DNA from: Polynucleobacter sp. AP-Titi-500A-B4
GTDB lineage: Bacteria; Pseudomonadota; Gammaproteobacteria; Burkholderiales; Burkholderiaceae
DNA: 64,000 nucleotides
Direction: 5' to 3'
NCBI RefSeq assembly: GCF_018688095.1
Contig: NZ_CP061311.1
Coordinates: 1,706,120 to 1,770,119, forward strand
A program made the translations under genes and the position numbers. The notes under the pieces are model-generated. The model searched no databases and had not been told where the DNA came from. It was given only the letters and a program-made list of their open reading frames with translations. The first letter of the stretch is position 1. Each line of letters starts with the position of its first letter. Shown here piece by piece: positions 29,363 through 37,671 of the stretch.

Positions 29363-29599
29363 TTACTTACGGATATGCGCTTTGCGCGCAGCATCTTGTG
29401 ACATACCAGCGCCAGCACCTTCACGAGACTCTTTTTCAGCAGTAATTTCTTTACGACGCTCTTTACAAGATCCAGCAATCTCTTGCAAAGCCTTGCGTGC
29501 ACGTGCCGCTGAGGCCTTGATACCTTTACCTTGAAACTTTTCATTCTCGGCTTTGTAGGTTTCAAAAGCTTCAAGTAATTTATCGTGATGGTGGGACAT
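29363..29599 (-). CDS. Small basic protein resembling histone H1-like Hc1
   Basis: This 78-residue charged helical protein has no signal peptide. Its middle, residues about 25-56 (KGIKASAARARKALQEIA then CKERRKEITAEK), resembles the N-terminal domain of chlamydial histone Hc1 and related bacterial histone H1-like proteins, which show the pattern KGNKAA-R-R...RKE..AEK. The lysine/alanine-rich C-terminal tail of Hc1 is missing. A DNA-binding or nucleoid role is an inference from this resemblance, made from memory. The ATG has AAGGAAG upstream. It lies 42 bases after clpA on the same strand and before a terminator, so it may be the last gene of the clpSA operon. Confidence 0.7.
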   Translation of the reverse strand: MSHHHDKLLEAFETYKAENEKFQGKGIKASAARARKALQEIAGSCKERRKEITAEKESREGAGAGMSQDAARKAHIRK

Positions 29600-29641
29600 A
29601 TCTTCCTTTTTTAGTGATGTATGGGTGCTAACTGTTTTTAC

Positions 29642-31948
29642 TTAAATTTCTTCTGCGGGTGCGACATCTACCTTAGCGGCTTTACCAGGTAATTTGGGAG
29701 CCTCAAAATTCAGCTGGACTTTTCCGTCTTCATCGATATCCACATCCACATGACCGCCTTGCGCCAGCTTGCCAAAAAGCAACTCGTCGGCCAGCGCCTT
29801 CCGAACAGTGTCCTGAATAATGCGCTGCATCGGACGAGCACCCATCAATGGATCAAAACCATGCTTAGCTAAGTGTGCCCGCAATGCAGTACTGAAGGTG
29901 GCATCCACTTTCTTCTCATGCAACTGCTCTTCTAGCTGCATTAAGAACTTGTCAACGACACGCATGATGATAGTTTCATCAAGGGCTTTGAAGGAAACGA
30001 TAGCATCCAAGCGATTGCGGAACTCAGGCGTGAAGAACTTCTTAATATCAGCCATCTCATCACCAGACTCACGCGCATTGGTAAAGCCAATAGTCGACTT
30101 CTGCATTGCTTCAGCACCAGCATTCGTAGTCATGATGATGATCACATTACGGAAGTCAGTCTTGCGACCGTTGTTATCTGTCAAAGTACCGTGATCCATC
30201 ACCTGCAAGAGAATGTTGAAAATATCTGGGTGAGCTTTTTCAATCTCGTCGAGTAATAGTACGCAATGGGGTTTCTTATTCACAGCTTCCGTTAATAATC
30301 CACCCTGGTCAAAACCAACATAGCCTGGAGGCGCGCCAATCAAACGACTTACCGCATGACGCTCCATGTATTCAGACATATCAAAGCGCAAAAGCTCAAT
30401 GCCCAGGATATAGGCGAGTTGTTTCGCTACTTCAGTCTTACCAACGCCAGTTGGGCCCGAGAACAAGAATGAACCAATTGGGCGATCGATCTTGCCAAGA
30501 CCAGCACGCGTCATCTTAATGGCGCTGGCCAAAGCCTCAATGGCAGGATCTTGACCAAATACCACGCTCTTAATATCGCGATCCAAAGTTTGCAACTTGC
30601 TGCGATCATCCACAGTAACTGATTGTGGCGGTATGCGCGCAATCTTGGCTACGATCTCTTCGATCTCAGGGCGACCAATCGTTTTCTTCTGCTTAGACTT
30701 TGGCAAGATGCGTTGCGCGGCCCCCGCTTCATCAATTACGTCGATTGCTTTATCTGGCAAATGGCGATCATTGATATACCGAGCAGAAAGTTCGGCCGCG
30801 GCTACTAATGCACCAGCAGCATATTTAACGCTATGGTGTTCTTCGAAGCGAGATTTAAGGCCGCGCAAAATTTGCACAGTTTGATCAACCGTTGGCTCAA
30901 CCACATCAACCTTCTGGAAGCGGCGCGATAAAGCAGCGTCTTTTTCAAAGATGCCACGGTACTCGGTAAAGGTAGTAGCGCCGATACATTTGAGTTGGCC
31001 ATTAGATAAAGCAGGCTTCAATAAATTGCTTGCGTCCAATGTTCCGCCAGATGCAGCGCCAGCACCAATCAAGGTATGAATCTCGTCAATAAACAACACG
31101 CCATGCGCATGATCTTTTAATGACTTGAGTACGCTCTTAAGGCGTTGCTCAAAATCACCACGGTATTTAGTGCCGGCCAGTAGCGCGCCCATATCCAAGG
31201 AATACACCGTTGCATTGGCTAGGATGTCAGGAACATCCCCTTTAACGATTCTCCAAGCCAGACCTTCGGCGATGGCGGTCTTACCAACACCAGCTTCGCC
31301 CACCAAGAGTGGATTGTTCTTGCGACGACGGCAGAGCACTTGAATCACCCGCTCCACTTCACTTTCACGACCGATCAAGGGATCGATCTTGCCTTGGCGA
31401 GCCAAAGCATTAAGGTTCTGTGTGTATTGATCTAATGGACTCTCTTTGCCGGAAGAAGCTGCTTCTTCAGTTTCTTGAGTAGTGTCAGCAGGTTTAACGT
31501 GCTCAGTTTGATCTTTACGAACACCATGACTGATGAAGTTCACCACATCTAAACGGGTAACACCTTGTTGCTGTAAGAAGTAAACAGCGTGTGAATCTTT
31601 TTCACCAAAGATCGCTACCAACACATTGGCGCCAGTCACTTCTTTCTTACCATTAGACGTCGATTGCACGTGCATGATCGCACGTTGAATTACTCGCTGA
31701 AATCCTAAAGTTGGCTGTGTATCCACTTCATCATTGCCAGGGACCACTGGGGTGTTGTCATTGATAAAGTTTTTCAGTTGCGCACGCAACTCTGCGATAT
31801 TGACCGCACAGGCCTTGAGCACCTCAACCGCAGTAGCATTGTCAAGCAAGGCCGCTAACAAATGTTCTACAGTAATGAACTCATGTCTTGATGCCCGTGC
31901 GTCAACAAACGCCATGTGCAAACTTACTTCTAGTTCTTGGGCAATCAT
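29642..31948 (-). CDS. clpA: ATP-dependent Clp protease ATP-binding subunit ClpA
   Basis: This 768-residue AAA+ unfoldase feeds substrates to ClpP. The N domain starts [20 protein letters not shown]. Two ATPase modules follow, with Walker A GEAGVGKT near residue 217 and GPTGVGKT near 498, and the C-terminal part includes [11 protein letters not shown]. Length and the paired clpS identify ClpA rather than ClpB or ClpC. ATG 31948 is used because GGAGG lies four bases upstream and it overlaps the clpS stop by four bases (ATGA). clpP is not in the window. Confidence 0.97.
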   Translation of the reverse strand: MIAQELEVSLHMAFVDARASRHEFITVEHLLAALLDNATAVEVLKACAVNIAELRAQLKNFINDNTPVVPGNDEVDTQPTLGFQRVIQRAIMHVQSTSNGKKEVTGANVLVAIFGEKDSHAVYFLQQQGVTRLDVVNFISHGVRKDQTEHVKPADTTQETEEAASSGKESPLDQYTQNLNALARQGKIDPLIGRESEVERVIQVLCRRRKNNPLLVGEAGVGKTAIAEGLAWRIVKGDVPDILANATVYSLDMGALLAGTKYRGDFEQRLKSVLKSLKDHAHGVLFIDEIHTLIGAGAASGGTLDASNLLKPALSNGQLKCIGATTFTEYRGIFEKDAALSRRFQKVDVVEPTVDQTVQILRGLKSRFEEHHSVKYAAGALVAAAELSARYINDRHLPDKAIDVIDEAGAAQRILPKSKQKKTIGRPEIEEIVAKIARIPPQSVTVDDRSKLQTLDRDIKSVVFGQDPAIEALASAIKMTRAGLGKIDRPIGSFLFSGPTGVGKTEVAKQLAYILGIELLRFDMSEYMERHAVSRLIGAPPGYVGFDQGGLLTEAVNKKPHCVLLLDEIEKAHPDIFNILLQVMDHGTLTDNNGRKTDFRNVIIIMTTNAGAEAMQKSTIGFTNARESGDEMADIKKFFTPEFRNRLDAIVSFKALDETIIMRVVDKFLMQLEEQLHEKKVDATFSTALRAHLAKHGFDPLMGARPMQRIIQDTVRKALADELLFGKLAQGGHVDVDIDEDGKVQLNFEAPKLPGKAAKVDVAPAEEI

Positions 31949-32292
31949 ACTTCCTCCATAGTGCACTGTAGTGGGTGACCCGCTTCACGGGATAATTCAA
32001 TAACTTGATGCACTTTGGTAGCAGCAACGTCGCGGGTAAAAATTCCGCAAACACCTTTGCCAACCAAATGGACCTGCAACATGATGCGCGTTGCTGTTTC
32101 GTGGTCCTTATTAAAATACTCCTGAATGACCATCACTACAAATTCCATTGGTGTGTAATCGTCATTCAGTAATAAAACTTTATACATGGATGGAGCCTTA
32201 ACTTGCTCGACCTGTTTTTCGAGAAGAAGGGTGTCCTCAATGTATGGATTGGCGGGAACGCCAGTAGTAGGGTTTTTGGGTGTGCGGCTCAT
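31945..32292 (-). CDS. clpS: ATP-dependent Clp protease adaptor ClpS
   Basis: This 115-residue N-end-rule adaptor binds the ClpA N domain and delivers substrates with destabilising N-terminal residues. The core motif [17 protein letters not shown] and the later [19 protein letters not shown] are present. The frame is open six codons upstream, but ATG 32292 (MSRTPKN) is preferred. No ribosome site is visible, and a TAGAAT hexamer ends seven bases before the ATG, so the mRNA may be leaderless. Coupled to clpA by overlapping stop and start. Confidence 0.95.
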   Translation of the reverse strand: MSRTPKNPTTGVPANPYIEDTLLLEKQVEQVKAPSMYKVLLLNDDYTPMEFVVMVIQEYFNKDHETATRIMLQVHLVGKGVCGIFTRDVAATKVHQVIELSREAGHPLQCTMEEV

Positions 32293-32299
32293 GAGAAAC

Positions 32300-32305
32300 A
32301 TTCTA
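32300..32305 (-). promoter_or_regulatory. Predicted -10 box of clpSA, leaderless
   Basis: TAGAAT on the minus strand ends seven bases before the clpS ATG (32292). No good -35 box is seen. Confidence 0.4.
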
Positions 32306-32439
32306 AACACAGATATCTAAACTTGATTTAACCAGGGTCTTGTTGCGAAAAACCCTCATAAAACCCTTGTTTAACCCATATTGGGGCATTTTTCGAGAAA
32401 AAAAGGGGTAATTTCTAGGGGGTATCCACATATAACTCC

Positions 32440-32468
32440 TTGACACCCCTACAAAAAGGGCAAACAAT
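32440..32468 (+). promoter_or_regulatory. Predicted sigma-70 promoter of the cold-shock gene
   Basis: A consensus -35 TTGACA (32440-32445), exactly 17 bases of spacer and AACAAT (32463-32468) precede the cold-shock gene. Transcription would start near 32475, leaving an untranslated leader of about 100 bases, as expected for cold-shock mRNAs whose leaders sense temperature. Nothing else is seen in the gap between clpS and this gene. Confidence 0.65.
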
Positions 32469-32578
32469 CGGGGGGTAGGCTTCAAAAGAGGTTCTATTTA
32501 GGCGTGTTGTGGATTGAGACTGATTAAAAAGTATTTACCCTCATCACGGTTGTTTTAAGTTTATGTAATGGAGTTCGC

Positions 32579-32782
32579 ATGGCGACCGGAATTGTTAAGT
32601 GGTTCAATGATGCAAAAGGTTTTGGCTTTATCAAACCTGATGATGGTGAAGAAGAGTTGTTCGCGCATTTCAGCGCAATTACTATGCCTGGGTTTAAAAC
32701 ACTCAAGGAAAACCAAAAGGTAACGTTTGACATTACCCAAGGCCCTAAAGGCAAGCAAGCTACCAATATCCAAGCGGCTTAA
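32579..32782 (+). CDS. Cold shock protein (CspA family)
   Basis: This 67-residue single cold-shock domain is an RNA chaperone that melts mRNA structure at low temperature or during growth. It has RNP1 KGFGFIKPD and RNP2 ELFAHFSAI, and begins [23 protein letters not shown] ribosome site lies upstream. The long leader after a consensus promoter fits post-transcriptional control. A UUCG-like hairpin terminator follows. Which paralogue it represents cannot be told here. Confidence 0.96.
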   Translation: MATGIVKWFNDAKGFGFIKPDDGEEELFAHFSAITMPGFKTLKENQKVTFDITQGPKGKQATNIQAA

Positions 32783-32802
32783 TAGTCCTTAGATCATTAT
32801 GG

Positions 32803-32833
32803 AAAACCCAGGATTCGTTCCTGGGTTTTTTTT
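32803..32833 (+). terminator. Intrinsic terminator after the cold-shock gene
   Basis: AAAACCCAGGA, the loop TTCGT and TCCTGGGTTTT form a long stem followed by more T. It ends about 20 bases before the predicted -10 box of the next gene. Confidence 0.92.
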
Positions 32834-32859
32834 CGCCTGCAATTTAGCTCACTTAAAAT
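32831..32859 (+). promoter_or_regulatory. Predicted promoter of the DUF192 gene, leaderless
   Basis: The -10 box TAAAAT (32854-32859) ends seven bases before ATG 32867; a weak -35 candidate TTTCGC is 17 bases upstream. The preceding terminator leaves no room for another promoter. Confidence 0.5.
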
Positions 32860-32866
32860 CTCTTAC

Positions 32867-33319
32867 ATGCATACAAACAAAAAACTGACTCAGAAGCTTT
32901 TCGCGATCGCCTTATTGATTGGTCCCATTATGGCTTGGGCACAGCTCAATGTTGGACTGCCAACCATTGAACTCAAAACAGGCATTTACCGCATCCAAGC
33001 TGAATTGGCAGACACGCCGAAAGCAAGAGAGGTGGGGCTAATGAATCGCACCAGCATGCCTACAAATTCTGGAATGCTCTTTCTCTTTGAACAAAAGGCG
33101 GGGCATTGTTTCTGGATGAACAACACCAAGATTCCACTGTCCATTGCATTCATTGCAGATGACGGCAAGATTGTGAATATAGAAGAGATGCAAGCTGAGA
33201 CAACCAACAATCATTGCCCGAAAGCAGCAGTACGCTATGCCCTTGAGATGAATAGGCAATGGTTCTCAGATAGGGTGATCGGGCCGGGCTCAGTGATTAC
33301 GGGATTGCCAAGGCGGTAA
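32867..33319 (+). CDS. Exported DUF192 family protein
   Basis: This 150-residue protein has a Sec-type signal peptide (residues 1-25, ending MAWAQ) and a DUF192 domain with the family pattern TPKAREVGLMNRTSMP, GMLFLFEQKAGHCFWMNNT and PLSIAFIADDGKIVNI. DUF192 proteins are small periplasmic beta-proteins of uncertain function. No ribosome site is present before the ATG, and a -10 box ends seven bases upstream. It converges with an exported hydrolase gene with a ten-base gap. Confidence 0.88.
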   Translation: MHTNKKLTQKLFAIALLIGPIMAWAQLNVGLPTIELKTGIYRIQAELADTPKAREVGLMNRTSMPTNSGMLFLFEQKAGHCFWMNNTKIPLSIAFIADDGKIVNIEEMQAETTNNHCPKAAVRYALEMNRQWFSDRVIGPGSVITGLPRR

Positions 33320-33329
33320 TCACCTTAGC

Positions 33330-34070
33330 CTAGTTCTTCAATATGAACTGGGCAGCTGCTTTAACAAACTCTGGCTCTTTTTGATTGAAGCCGTGATAAG
33401 ACCTTGATGCACAAACATCGCCCTCACTAACGCCACCATCCATTGCAACAAATTGCGAGATAGATTGCTTGGGACGGCTATCGATGATTCTCTCAGAGGT
33501 AACAAAAGGTGTATTCGCACATCCATCTTCCACATGATGAATTGCCAGCACCGGCACTTTGACATCTGAATCCACCGTTGCAGATCGATAAGTACCTGCA
33601 ACGATAAGCCCAGCGATCAGCTTTTCTTTTTCCTTACCGCCATTAACAAATTCCGTAACGCTCACAGTCCCCATACTGTGGCCAAATATCCATACTGGCA
33701 AATTGAACTTTTCTTTGTAGTAATTCACGACATTCAAAATTCTTTGTTGATGATCTCTGATGGACCTTGAATTTCGTAAGCCAGCTCCCAAGTCATACGG
33801 GGTATCCACCAATACAGAATCGATTCCATACTGAGCCCAGAGATCCTTGGATCTTACAAAAGTATGGCCATTAGTAGTTGAGCCATCATTCTGTAAATTT
33901 AAGACGCCGCCGCCACCAGGAAACAGCAATACAACTGCCTTGGCATTCTTAACTGGGGTCAATAATGTTCTTGTCGGAGCATCGTCCTTGTAGGGCACAT
34001 CAAAAACCTGGGAATGCACGGCGGAGGAAATCAGCATTCCGATTGCAGCAATTAAATAAATGATCTTCAT
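33330..34070 (-). CDS. Exported alpha/beta-hydrolase-fold protein
   Basis: This 246-residue protein begins with a signal peptide (residues 1-20, MKIIYLIAAIGMLISSAVHS). It has an oxyanion-type VVLLFPGGGG segment and the nucleophile elbow GHSMG in WIFGHSMGTVSVTEF, and a late histidine in SYHGF may complete the triad. It looks like a periplasmic serine hydrolase or esterase; the substrate is unknown. The frame is open upstream to 34280, but ATG 34070 starts the signal peptide. An inverted repeat directly abuts this ATG. It follows the ppnP terminator, so it needs its own promoter. Confidence 0.8.
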   Translation of the reverse strand: MKIIYLIAAIGMLISSAVHSQVFDVPYKDDAPTRTLLTPVKNAKAVVLLFPGGGGVLNLQNDGSTTNGHTFVRSKDLWAQYGIDSVLVDTPYDLGAGLRNSRSIRDHQQRILNVVNYYKEKFNLPVWIFGHSMGTVSVTEFVNGGKEKEKLIAGLIVAGTYRSATVDSDVKVPVLAIHHVEDGCANTPFVTSERIIDSRPKQSISQFVAMDGGVSEGDVCASRSYHGFNQKEPEFVKAAAQFILKN

Positions 34071-34088
34071 GCATGGATTCTTACATGC
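34071..34088. repeat. Inverted repeat abutting the start of the exported hydrolase gene
   Basis: GCATG and CATGC, separated by eight bases, lie immediately before the ATG at 34070. The interval contains AAGAAT six bases before the start, a weak -10 candidate. Confidence 0.4.
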
Positions 34089-34090
34089 AG

Positions 34091-34118
34091 AAAAATAAAA
34101 AACCACCCGAAGGTGGTC
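34091..34118 (-). terminator. Intrinsic terminator after ppnP
   Basis: On the minus strand ACCACC, a TTCG tetraloop and GGTGGT are followed by a T-run. It ends the argG-ppnP transcript. Confidence 0.88.
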
Positions 34119-34140
34119 TTTTAGTGGAAACATTTCCCAG

Positions 34141-34446
34141 TTATTCAAAGTGGCAGACATAGTGCACTGGTTGCTCAGCGCGAATAATGAAATAACCGCC
34201 CTTTTCCACTTCCCAGCTTTGACCGGCATTGAACTCTTGCTCAGGGGCGCCGTTGATACTAACAAAAGCATTGCCGTCAACTACTTCCATGATCTCTTTA
34301 GTACTGAGATCAAAACGTAAGGTGCTTGGCAATACTACGCCAACGGACTTGCGTATACCGTTAGGTAAGGTCACTGTGTGTGATACACACTTACCGTCAA
34401 AATACACATTGGCTTTTTTACCTACTGACACTTGATCAAATTGCAT
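34141..34446 (-). CDS. ppnP: Pyrimidine/purine nucleoside phosphorylase (PpnP, DUF1255)
   Basis: This 101-residue small cupin-like protein of the PpnP family splits nucleosides with phosphate to give base and ribose 1-phosphate. Family features are SVGVVLPSTLRFDLSTKEIMEV, then a cupin-like FNAGQSWEVEKGGYFIIRAE and terminal YVCHFE. The frame is open upstream into argG; ATG 34446 gives the family start. It lies 40 bases downstream of argG on the same strand and is probably in that operon. Confidence 0.9.
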   Translation of the reverse strand: MQFDQVSVGKKANVYFDGKCVSHTVTLPNGIRKSVGVVLPSTLRFDLSTKEIMEVVDGNAFVSINGAPEQEFNAGQSWEVEKGGYFIIRAEQPVHYVCHFE

Positions 34447-34486
34447 CTGAGTTCTTTCTATTTCGTTTAGTTCTAATAGCTTCTGA

Positions 34487-35719
34487 TTATTTCTGTGTGC
34501 GCTTACGCTTTGCGATTTCAGCAATGCGCATACGCAAGGCATTGAGTTTAATAAAGCCGCCGGCATCCGCTTGGTTGTAGGCGCCACCATCATCATCAAA
34601 GGTGGCAATATTTTGATCAAACAAAGTATTGGCAGAATCACGTGAAATCACGGATACAGAACCCTTGTAGAGCTTGAGGCGAACTACGCCATTGACCATC
34701 TGTTGGGTGTGATCAATCAAGGTTTGTAAGGCTAGACGCTCAGGGGACCACCATAAGCCGTTATAAATCAAGCTGGCGTAGCGTGGCATCAAATCATCTT
34801 TCAAGTGAGCTACTTCGCGATCAAGAGTAATACTCTCAATGCCACGATGTGCCTTCAAAAGAATAGTGCCGCCGGGAGTCTCGTAGCAACCACGGCTCTT
34901 CATACCAACAAAACGGTTCTCTACCAAGTCAAGGCGGCCAATGCCATGCATGCCACCAACCCGATTGAGTTCAGCCAATAGCTCATGCGGTTTGTACGCT
35001 TTACCATTAATCGCTACTGGATCACCAGCTTTAAATTCAATTTCAATAATTTCTGGAGCGTCTGGAGCTTTCTCTGGAGAAACTGTCCAACGCCACATAG
35101 ACTCTTCAGCCTCTGCATTTGGGTTCTCGAGGTGACGGCCCTCATAGCTGATGTGCAATAAGTTTGCATCCATAGAATAGGGTGAGCCGCCTTGCTTATG
35201 CTTCATCTCAACAGGGATGCCGTGCTTTTCAGCATAAGCCATCAACTTCTCACGTGAGAGGAGATCCCATTCGCGCCATGGCGCAATGACCTTGATGCCT
35301 GGCTCAAGCGCGTAGTAACCCAACTCAAAGCGAACTTGGTCGTTACCTTTGCCAGTTGCGCCGTGGGATACAGAGTCAGCCCCCGTTAGGCGAGCGATTT
35401 CAATTTGACGTTTTGCGATCAATGGACGCGCAATGGAAGTACCCAATAAATATTCGCCTTCGTAAATCGTATTGGCGCGGAACATAGGGAATACAAAGTC
35501 GCGTACAAACTCTTCACGCAAGTCATCAATAAAAATATTCTCTGGCTTGATGCCAAACTGCAAAGCCTTGGCACGCGCTGGTTCCAGCTCTTCACCCTGG
35601 CCTAGGTCAGCCGTAAAAGTAACGATCTCACAACCATAGGTATCTTGAAGCCACTTCAAGATCACGCTAGTGTCGAGTCCACCGGAATAGGCTAGTACAG
35701 CTTTTTTAATATCGGACAT
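34487..35719 (-). CDS. argG: Argininosuccinate synthase
   Basis: This 410-residue enzyme joins citrulline and aspartate with ATP, the seventh step of arginine synthesis. The N-terminal ATP-binding P-loop-like motif [15 protein letters not shown] and the segments [17 protein letters not shown] and [13 protein letters not shown] are clear. It ends in a basic KRKRTQK tail. argF lies 45 bases upstream of its start on the same strand, so argF-argG-ppnP probably form one transcription unit. Confidence 0.98.
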   Translation of the reverse strand: MSDIKKAVLAYSGGLDTSVILKWLQDTYGCEIVTFTADLGQGEELEPARAKALQFGIKPENIFIDDLREEFVRDFVFPMFRANTIYEGEYLLGTSIARPLIAKRQIEIARLTGADSVSHGATGKGNDQVRFELGYYALEPGIKVIAPWREWDLLSREKLMAYAEKHGIPVEMKHKQGGSPYSMDANLLHISYEGRHLENPNAEAEESMWRWTVSPEKAPDAPEIIEIEFKAGDPVAINGKAYKPHELLAELNRVGGMHGIGRLDLVENRFVGMKSRGCYETPGGTILLKAHRGIESITLDREVAHLKDDLMPRYASLIYNGLWWSPERLALQTLIDHTQQMVNGVVRLKLYKGSVSVISRDSANTLFDQNIATFDDDGGAYNQADAGGFIKLNALRMRIAEIAKRKRTQK

Positions 35720-35764
35720 GATTTCTTATTCAATCAAAATTAATTAAAACGAATTGCAAATAAT

Positions 35765-36712
35765 TTAATCCAAACGGCCGCAGAGCAAATACTCCATCAG
35801 GGCTTTTTGCACGTGCAAACGATTTTCCGCCTCTTCCCACACAATACTTTGCGGACCATCAATGACACCTGCAGAAACTTCTTCACCACGGTGCGCTGGC
35901 AAGCAATGCATAAACAAAGCATCTGGCTTTGCTAAAGACATTAACTCTTCATCAACCATCCAGTCCTGGAAAGCATTCATACGAGAGTTATTTTCAGCCT
36001 CATAGCCCATGCTAGTCCATACATCAGTGCTTACTAGGTCGGCACCTTTACAAGCATCTTTTGGATCAGCGCAAACAGTTAAATGTTTCGCGGCATTCTT
36101 TGTTAAACGCGCAGGATCTAACTGATAGCCCTCGGGCGCAGAAAAGCGCAACTGGAAATCCAAACACTCAGCTGCCTGTATCCAGGTGTAGGCCATGTTG
36201 TTGGCATCACCAACCCAAGCAACGGTTTTTCCTTGAATTGGTCCGCGGGCTTCCACGAAAGTAAAGATGTCCGCCAACACTTGGCAAGGATGATATTCAT
36301 TGGTTAGGCCATTAATCACCGGCACGCGAGAGTTCGCGGCAAAACGCTCAATGATCTCCTGACCAAAGGTACGAATCATGATGATGTCGGTCATCCGTGA
36401 AATCACCTGTGCGGCGTCCTCTACAGGCTCGCCACGACCTAACTGAGTATCGCGGGTGTTTAGGTATACAGCGTGACCACCAAGCTGATGAATACCCGCT
36501 TCGAATGACAGGCGAGTACGTGTGGAATGCTTTTCAAAAATCATAGCTAAGGTACGGTCATGCAAAGGATGCCAAGTCTCATAACTCTTGAACTTTGACT
36601 TTAGCCATGCCGATCTTTTGAGTAGATAGTCATACTCTTCACGAGTGAGGTCAGAAAACTGCAGGTAGTGCCTTACCTGACCAGGCACTTGAGGCTTTGC
36701 CAGAGATGTCAT
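35765..36712 (-). CDS. argF: Ornithine carbamoyltransferase
   Basis: This 315-residue enzyme makes citrulline from ornithine and carbamoyl phosphate. The carbamoyl phosphate motif STRTRLSFEAGIHQLGG, the ornithine site HPCQVLADIFTF and the HCLPAHRGEEV motif are present. The frame is open to 36784, but ATG 36712 (MTSLAKPQ) gives the usual length. It leads the argF-argG pair and is divergent from a DUF3579 gene, a neighbourhood I recall from Burkholderia relatives. Confidence 0.95.
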   Translation of the reverse strand: MTSLAKPQVPGQVRHYLQFSDLTREEYDYLLKRSAWLKSKFKSYETWHPLHDRTLAMIFEKHSTRTRLSFEAGIHQLGGHAVYLNTRDTQLGRGEPVEDAAQVISRMTDIIMIRTFGQEIIERFAANSRVPVINGLTNEYHPCQVLADIFTFVEARGPIQGKTVAWVGDANNMAYTWIQAAECLDFQLRFSAPEGYQLDPARLTKNAAKHLTVCADPKDACKGADLVSTDVWTSMGYEAENNSRMNAFQDWMVDEELMSLAKPDALFMHCLPAHRGEEVSAGVIDGPQSIVWEEAENRLHVQKALMEYLLCGRLD

Positions 36713-36864
36713 AGTTGAGCTTTCTACTAAAGTTTTGGCTTGCATTTTTTTCTTAGAACTTTCAACTGCACGAAAATAGAACATAAAGCCATCTTACGAC
36801 CACCTCAGGCTGTTAAGCTAGAGGGCTTAGCAATACTGATTCTTACGAACTTCTTTACGCCAAC

Positions 36865-37173
36865 TTGAACCACAAAAAGCTTTTCATTCAAGGCATTACC
36901 ACTTCTGGAAAACCATTTCGGCCCAGTGATTGGGCGGAGCGTCTTTGCGGGGTGATGGCTACTTTTCGCCCTCCAGGAGATTCTGGAGACCCTCGCTTCA
37001 CTTATTCGCCCTATGTCAGACCAGTGCTTATTGCAAAAGTGAAATGCGTTGTCATCGATACTAGGCTAGGTGACCTCGATCCAAGAGCGCTCGACTTTGT
37101 CATGAACTTTGCCAAAGACAATAGCCTACCGATTGAAGAAGCCTGTGAGTTTGAACCCAAACCCCAAACCTAG
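36865..37173 (+). CDS. DUF3579 family protein
   Basis: This 102-residue protein has the features of DUF3579: FIQGITTSGKPFRPSDWAERL, MATFRPPGD and YVRPVLIAKVKCVVIDTRLG, ending NSLPIEEACEF. The function is unknown. It starts with TTG at 36865; no better start was found in frame. It is divergent from argF and convergent with rpsT. Confidence 0.8.
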   Translation: MNHKKLFIQGITTSGKPFRPSDWAERLCGVMATFRPPGDSGDPRFTYSPYVRPVLIAKVKCVVIDTRLGDLDPRALDFVMNFAKDNSLPIEEACEFEPKPQT

Positions 37174-37180
37174 CCCTAAA

Positions 37181-37210
37181 AACAAAAACCCGCTCTGATA
37201 AGGAGCGGGC
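37181..37210 (-). terminator. Intrinsic terminator after rpsT
   Basis: On the minus strand CCCGCTC, a seven-base loop and GAGCGGG are followed by five T, G and more T. On the plus strand there is no T-run, so it serves rpsT mainly. Confidence 0.85.
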
Positions 37211-37253
37211 TTAGGTCGAAACTTGATTCGACCAGCCTAAAACTATTACTAAA

Positions 37254-37520
37254 TTACGCTGCCATCGCCTTGATAGCTGCAGACAAACGTGACTTTTGAC
37301 GTGCTGCAGTATTTTTATGAGCAATCTTTTTATCAGCAATCTTATCGATTGTTGATTGAGTTGCTGCGAATACCTTCGCTGCAGCAGCTTTATCACCAGT
37401 TTCAATAGCTTTACGAACTGCCTTAACGGAAGTGCGAAGCTTTGAACGCAAGCTAGAATTGTGCTCGTTCTGTTTTACTGCCTGGCGTGCGCGCTTACGC
37501 GCTTGTGCTGTATTGGCCAT
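37254..37520 (-). CDS. rpsT: 30S ribosomal protein S20
   Basis: This 88-residue lysine/arginine-rich helical protein binds 16S rRNA early in assembly. It begins [20 protein letters not shown] and contains [12 protein letters not shown] and [16 protein letters not shown], all typical of S20. It is divergent from murJ, the order found in many proteobacteria. AAGG stands upstream of the ATG. Confidence 0.98.
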   Translation of the reverse strand: MANTAQARKRARQAVKQNEHNSSLRSKLRTSVKAVRKAIETGDKAAAAKVFAATQSTIDKIADKKIAHKNTAARQKSRLSAAIKAMAA

Positions 37521-37671
37521 CTTTAAACCTTGCCTCTATAAATTGCAAAATGCGATTAGTTAAAAATCTCGCGGACTTGCTAGATACATAAGCAAGCTCG
37601 CCAAAACCCAAGATTTTACCTGAAAGGGGCAAAAAAGCCCAGTCCACCCATAAATAGGTGAAAATCGGCTC

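Noticed and set aside
32340..32420. Possible sigma-32 promoter before clpS (CTCGAAA and CCCCAATAT)
   Set aside because: The two boxes are only four bases apart, too close for sigma-32, and no CTTGAA lies at the correct distance.
32422..32430. GTATCCACA, one mismatch from a DnaA box
   Set aside because: It is a single site with no cluster, AT-rich unwinding region or dnaA/dnaN genes, so not an origin; probably chance next to the cold-shock promoter.
34447..34641. Upstream extension of the ppnP frame into argG
   Set aside because: The extension is out of frame with argG and unlike PpnP N termini; ATG 34446 begins the known domain.
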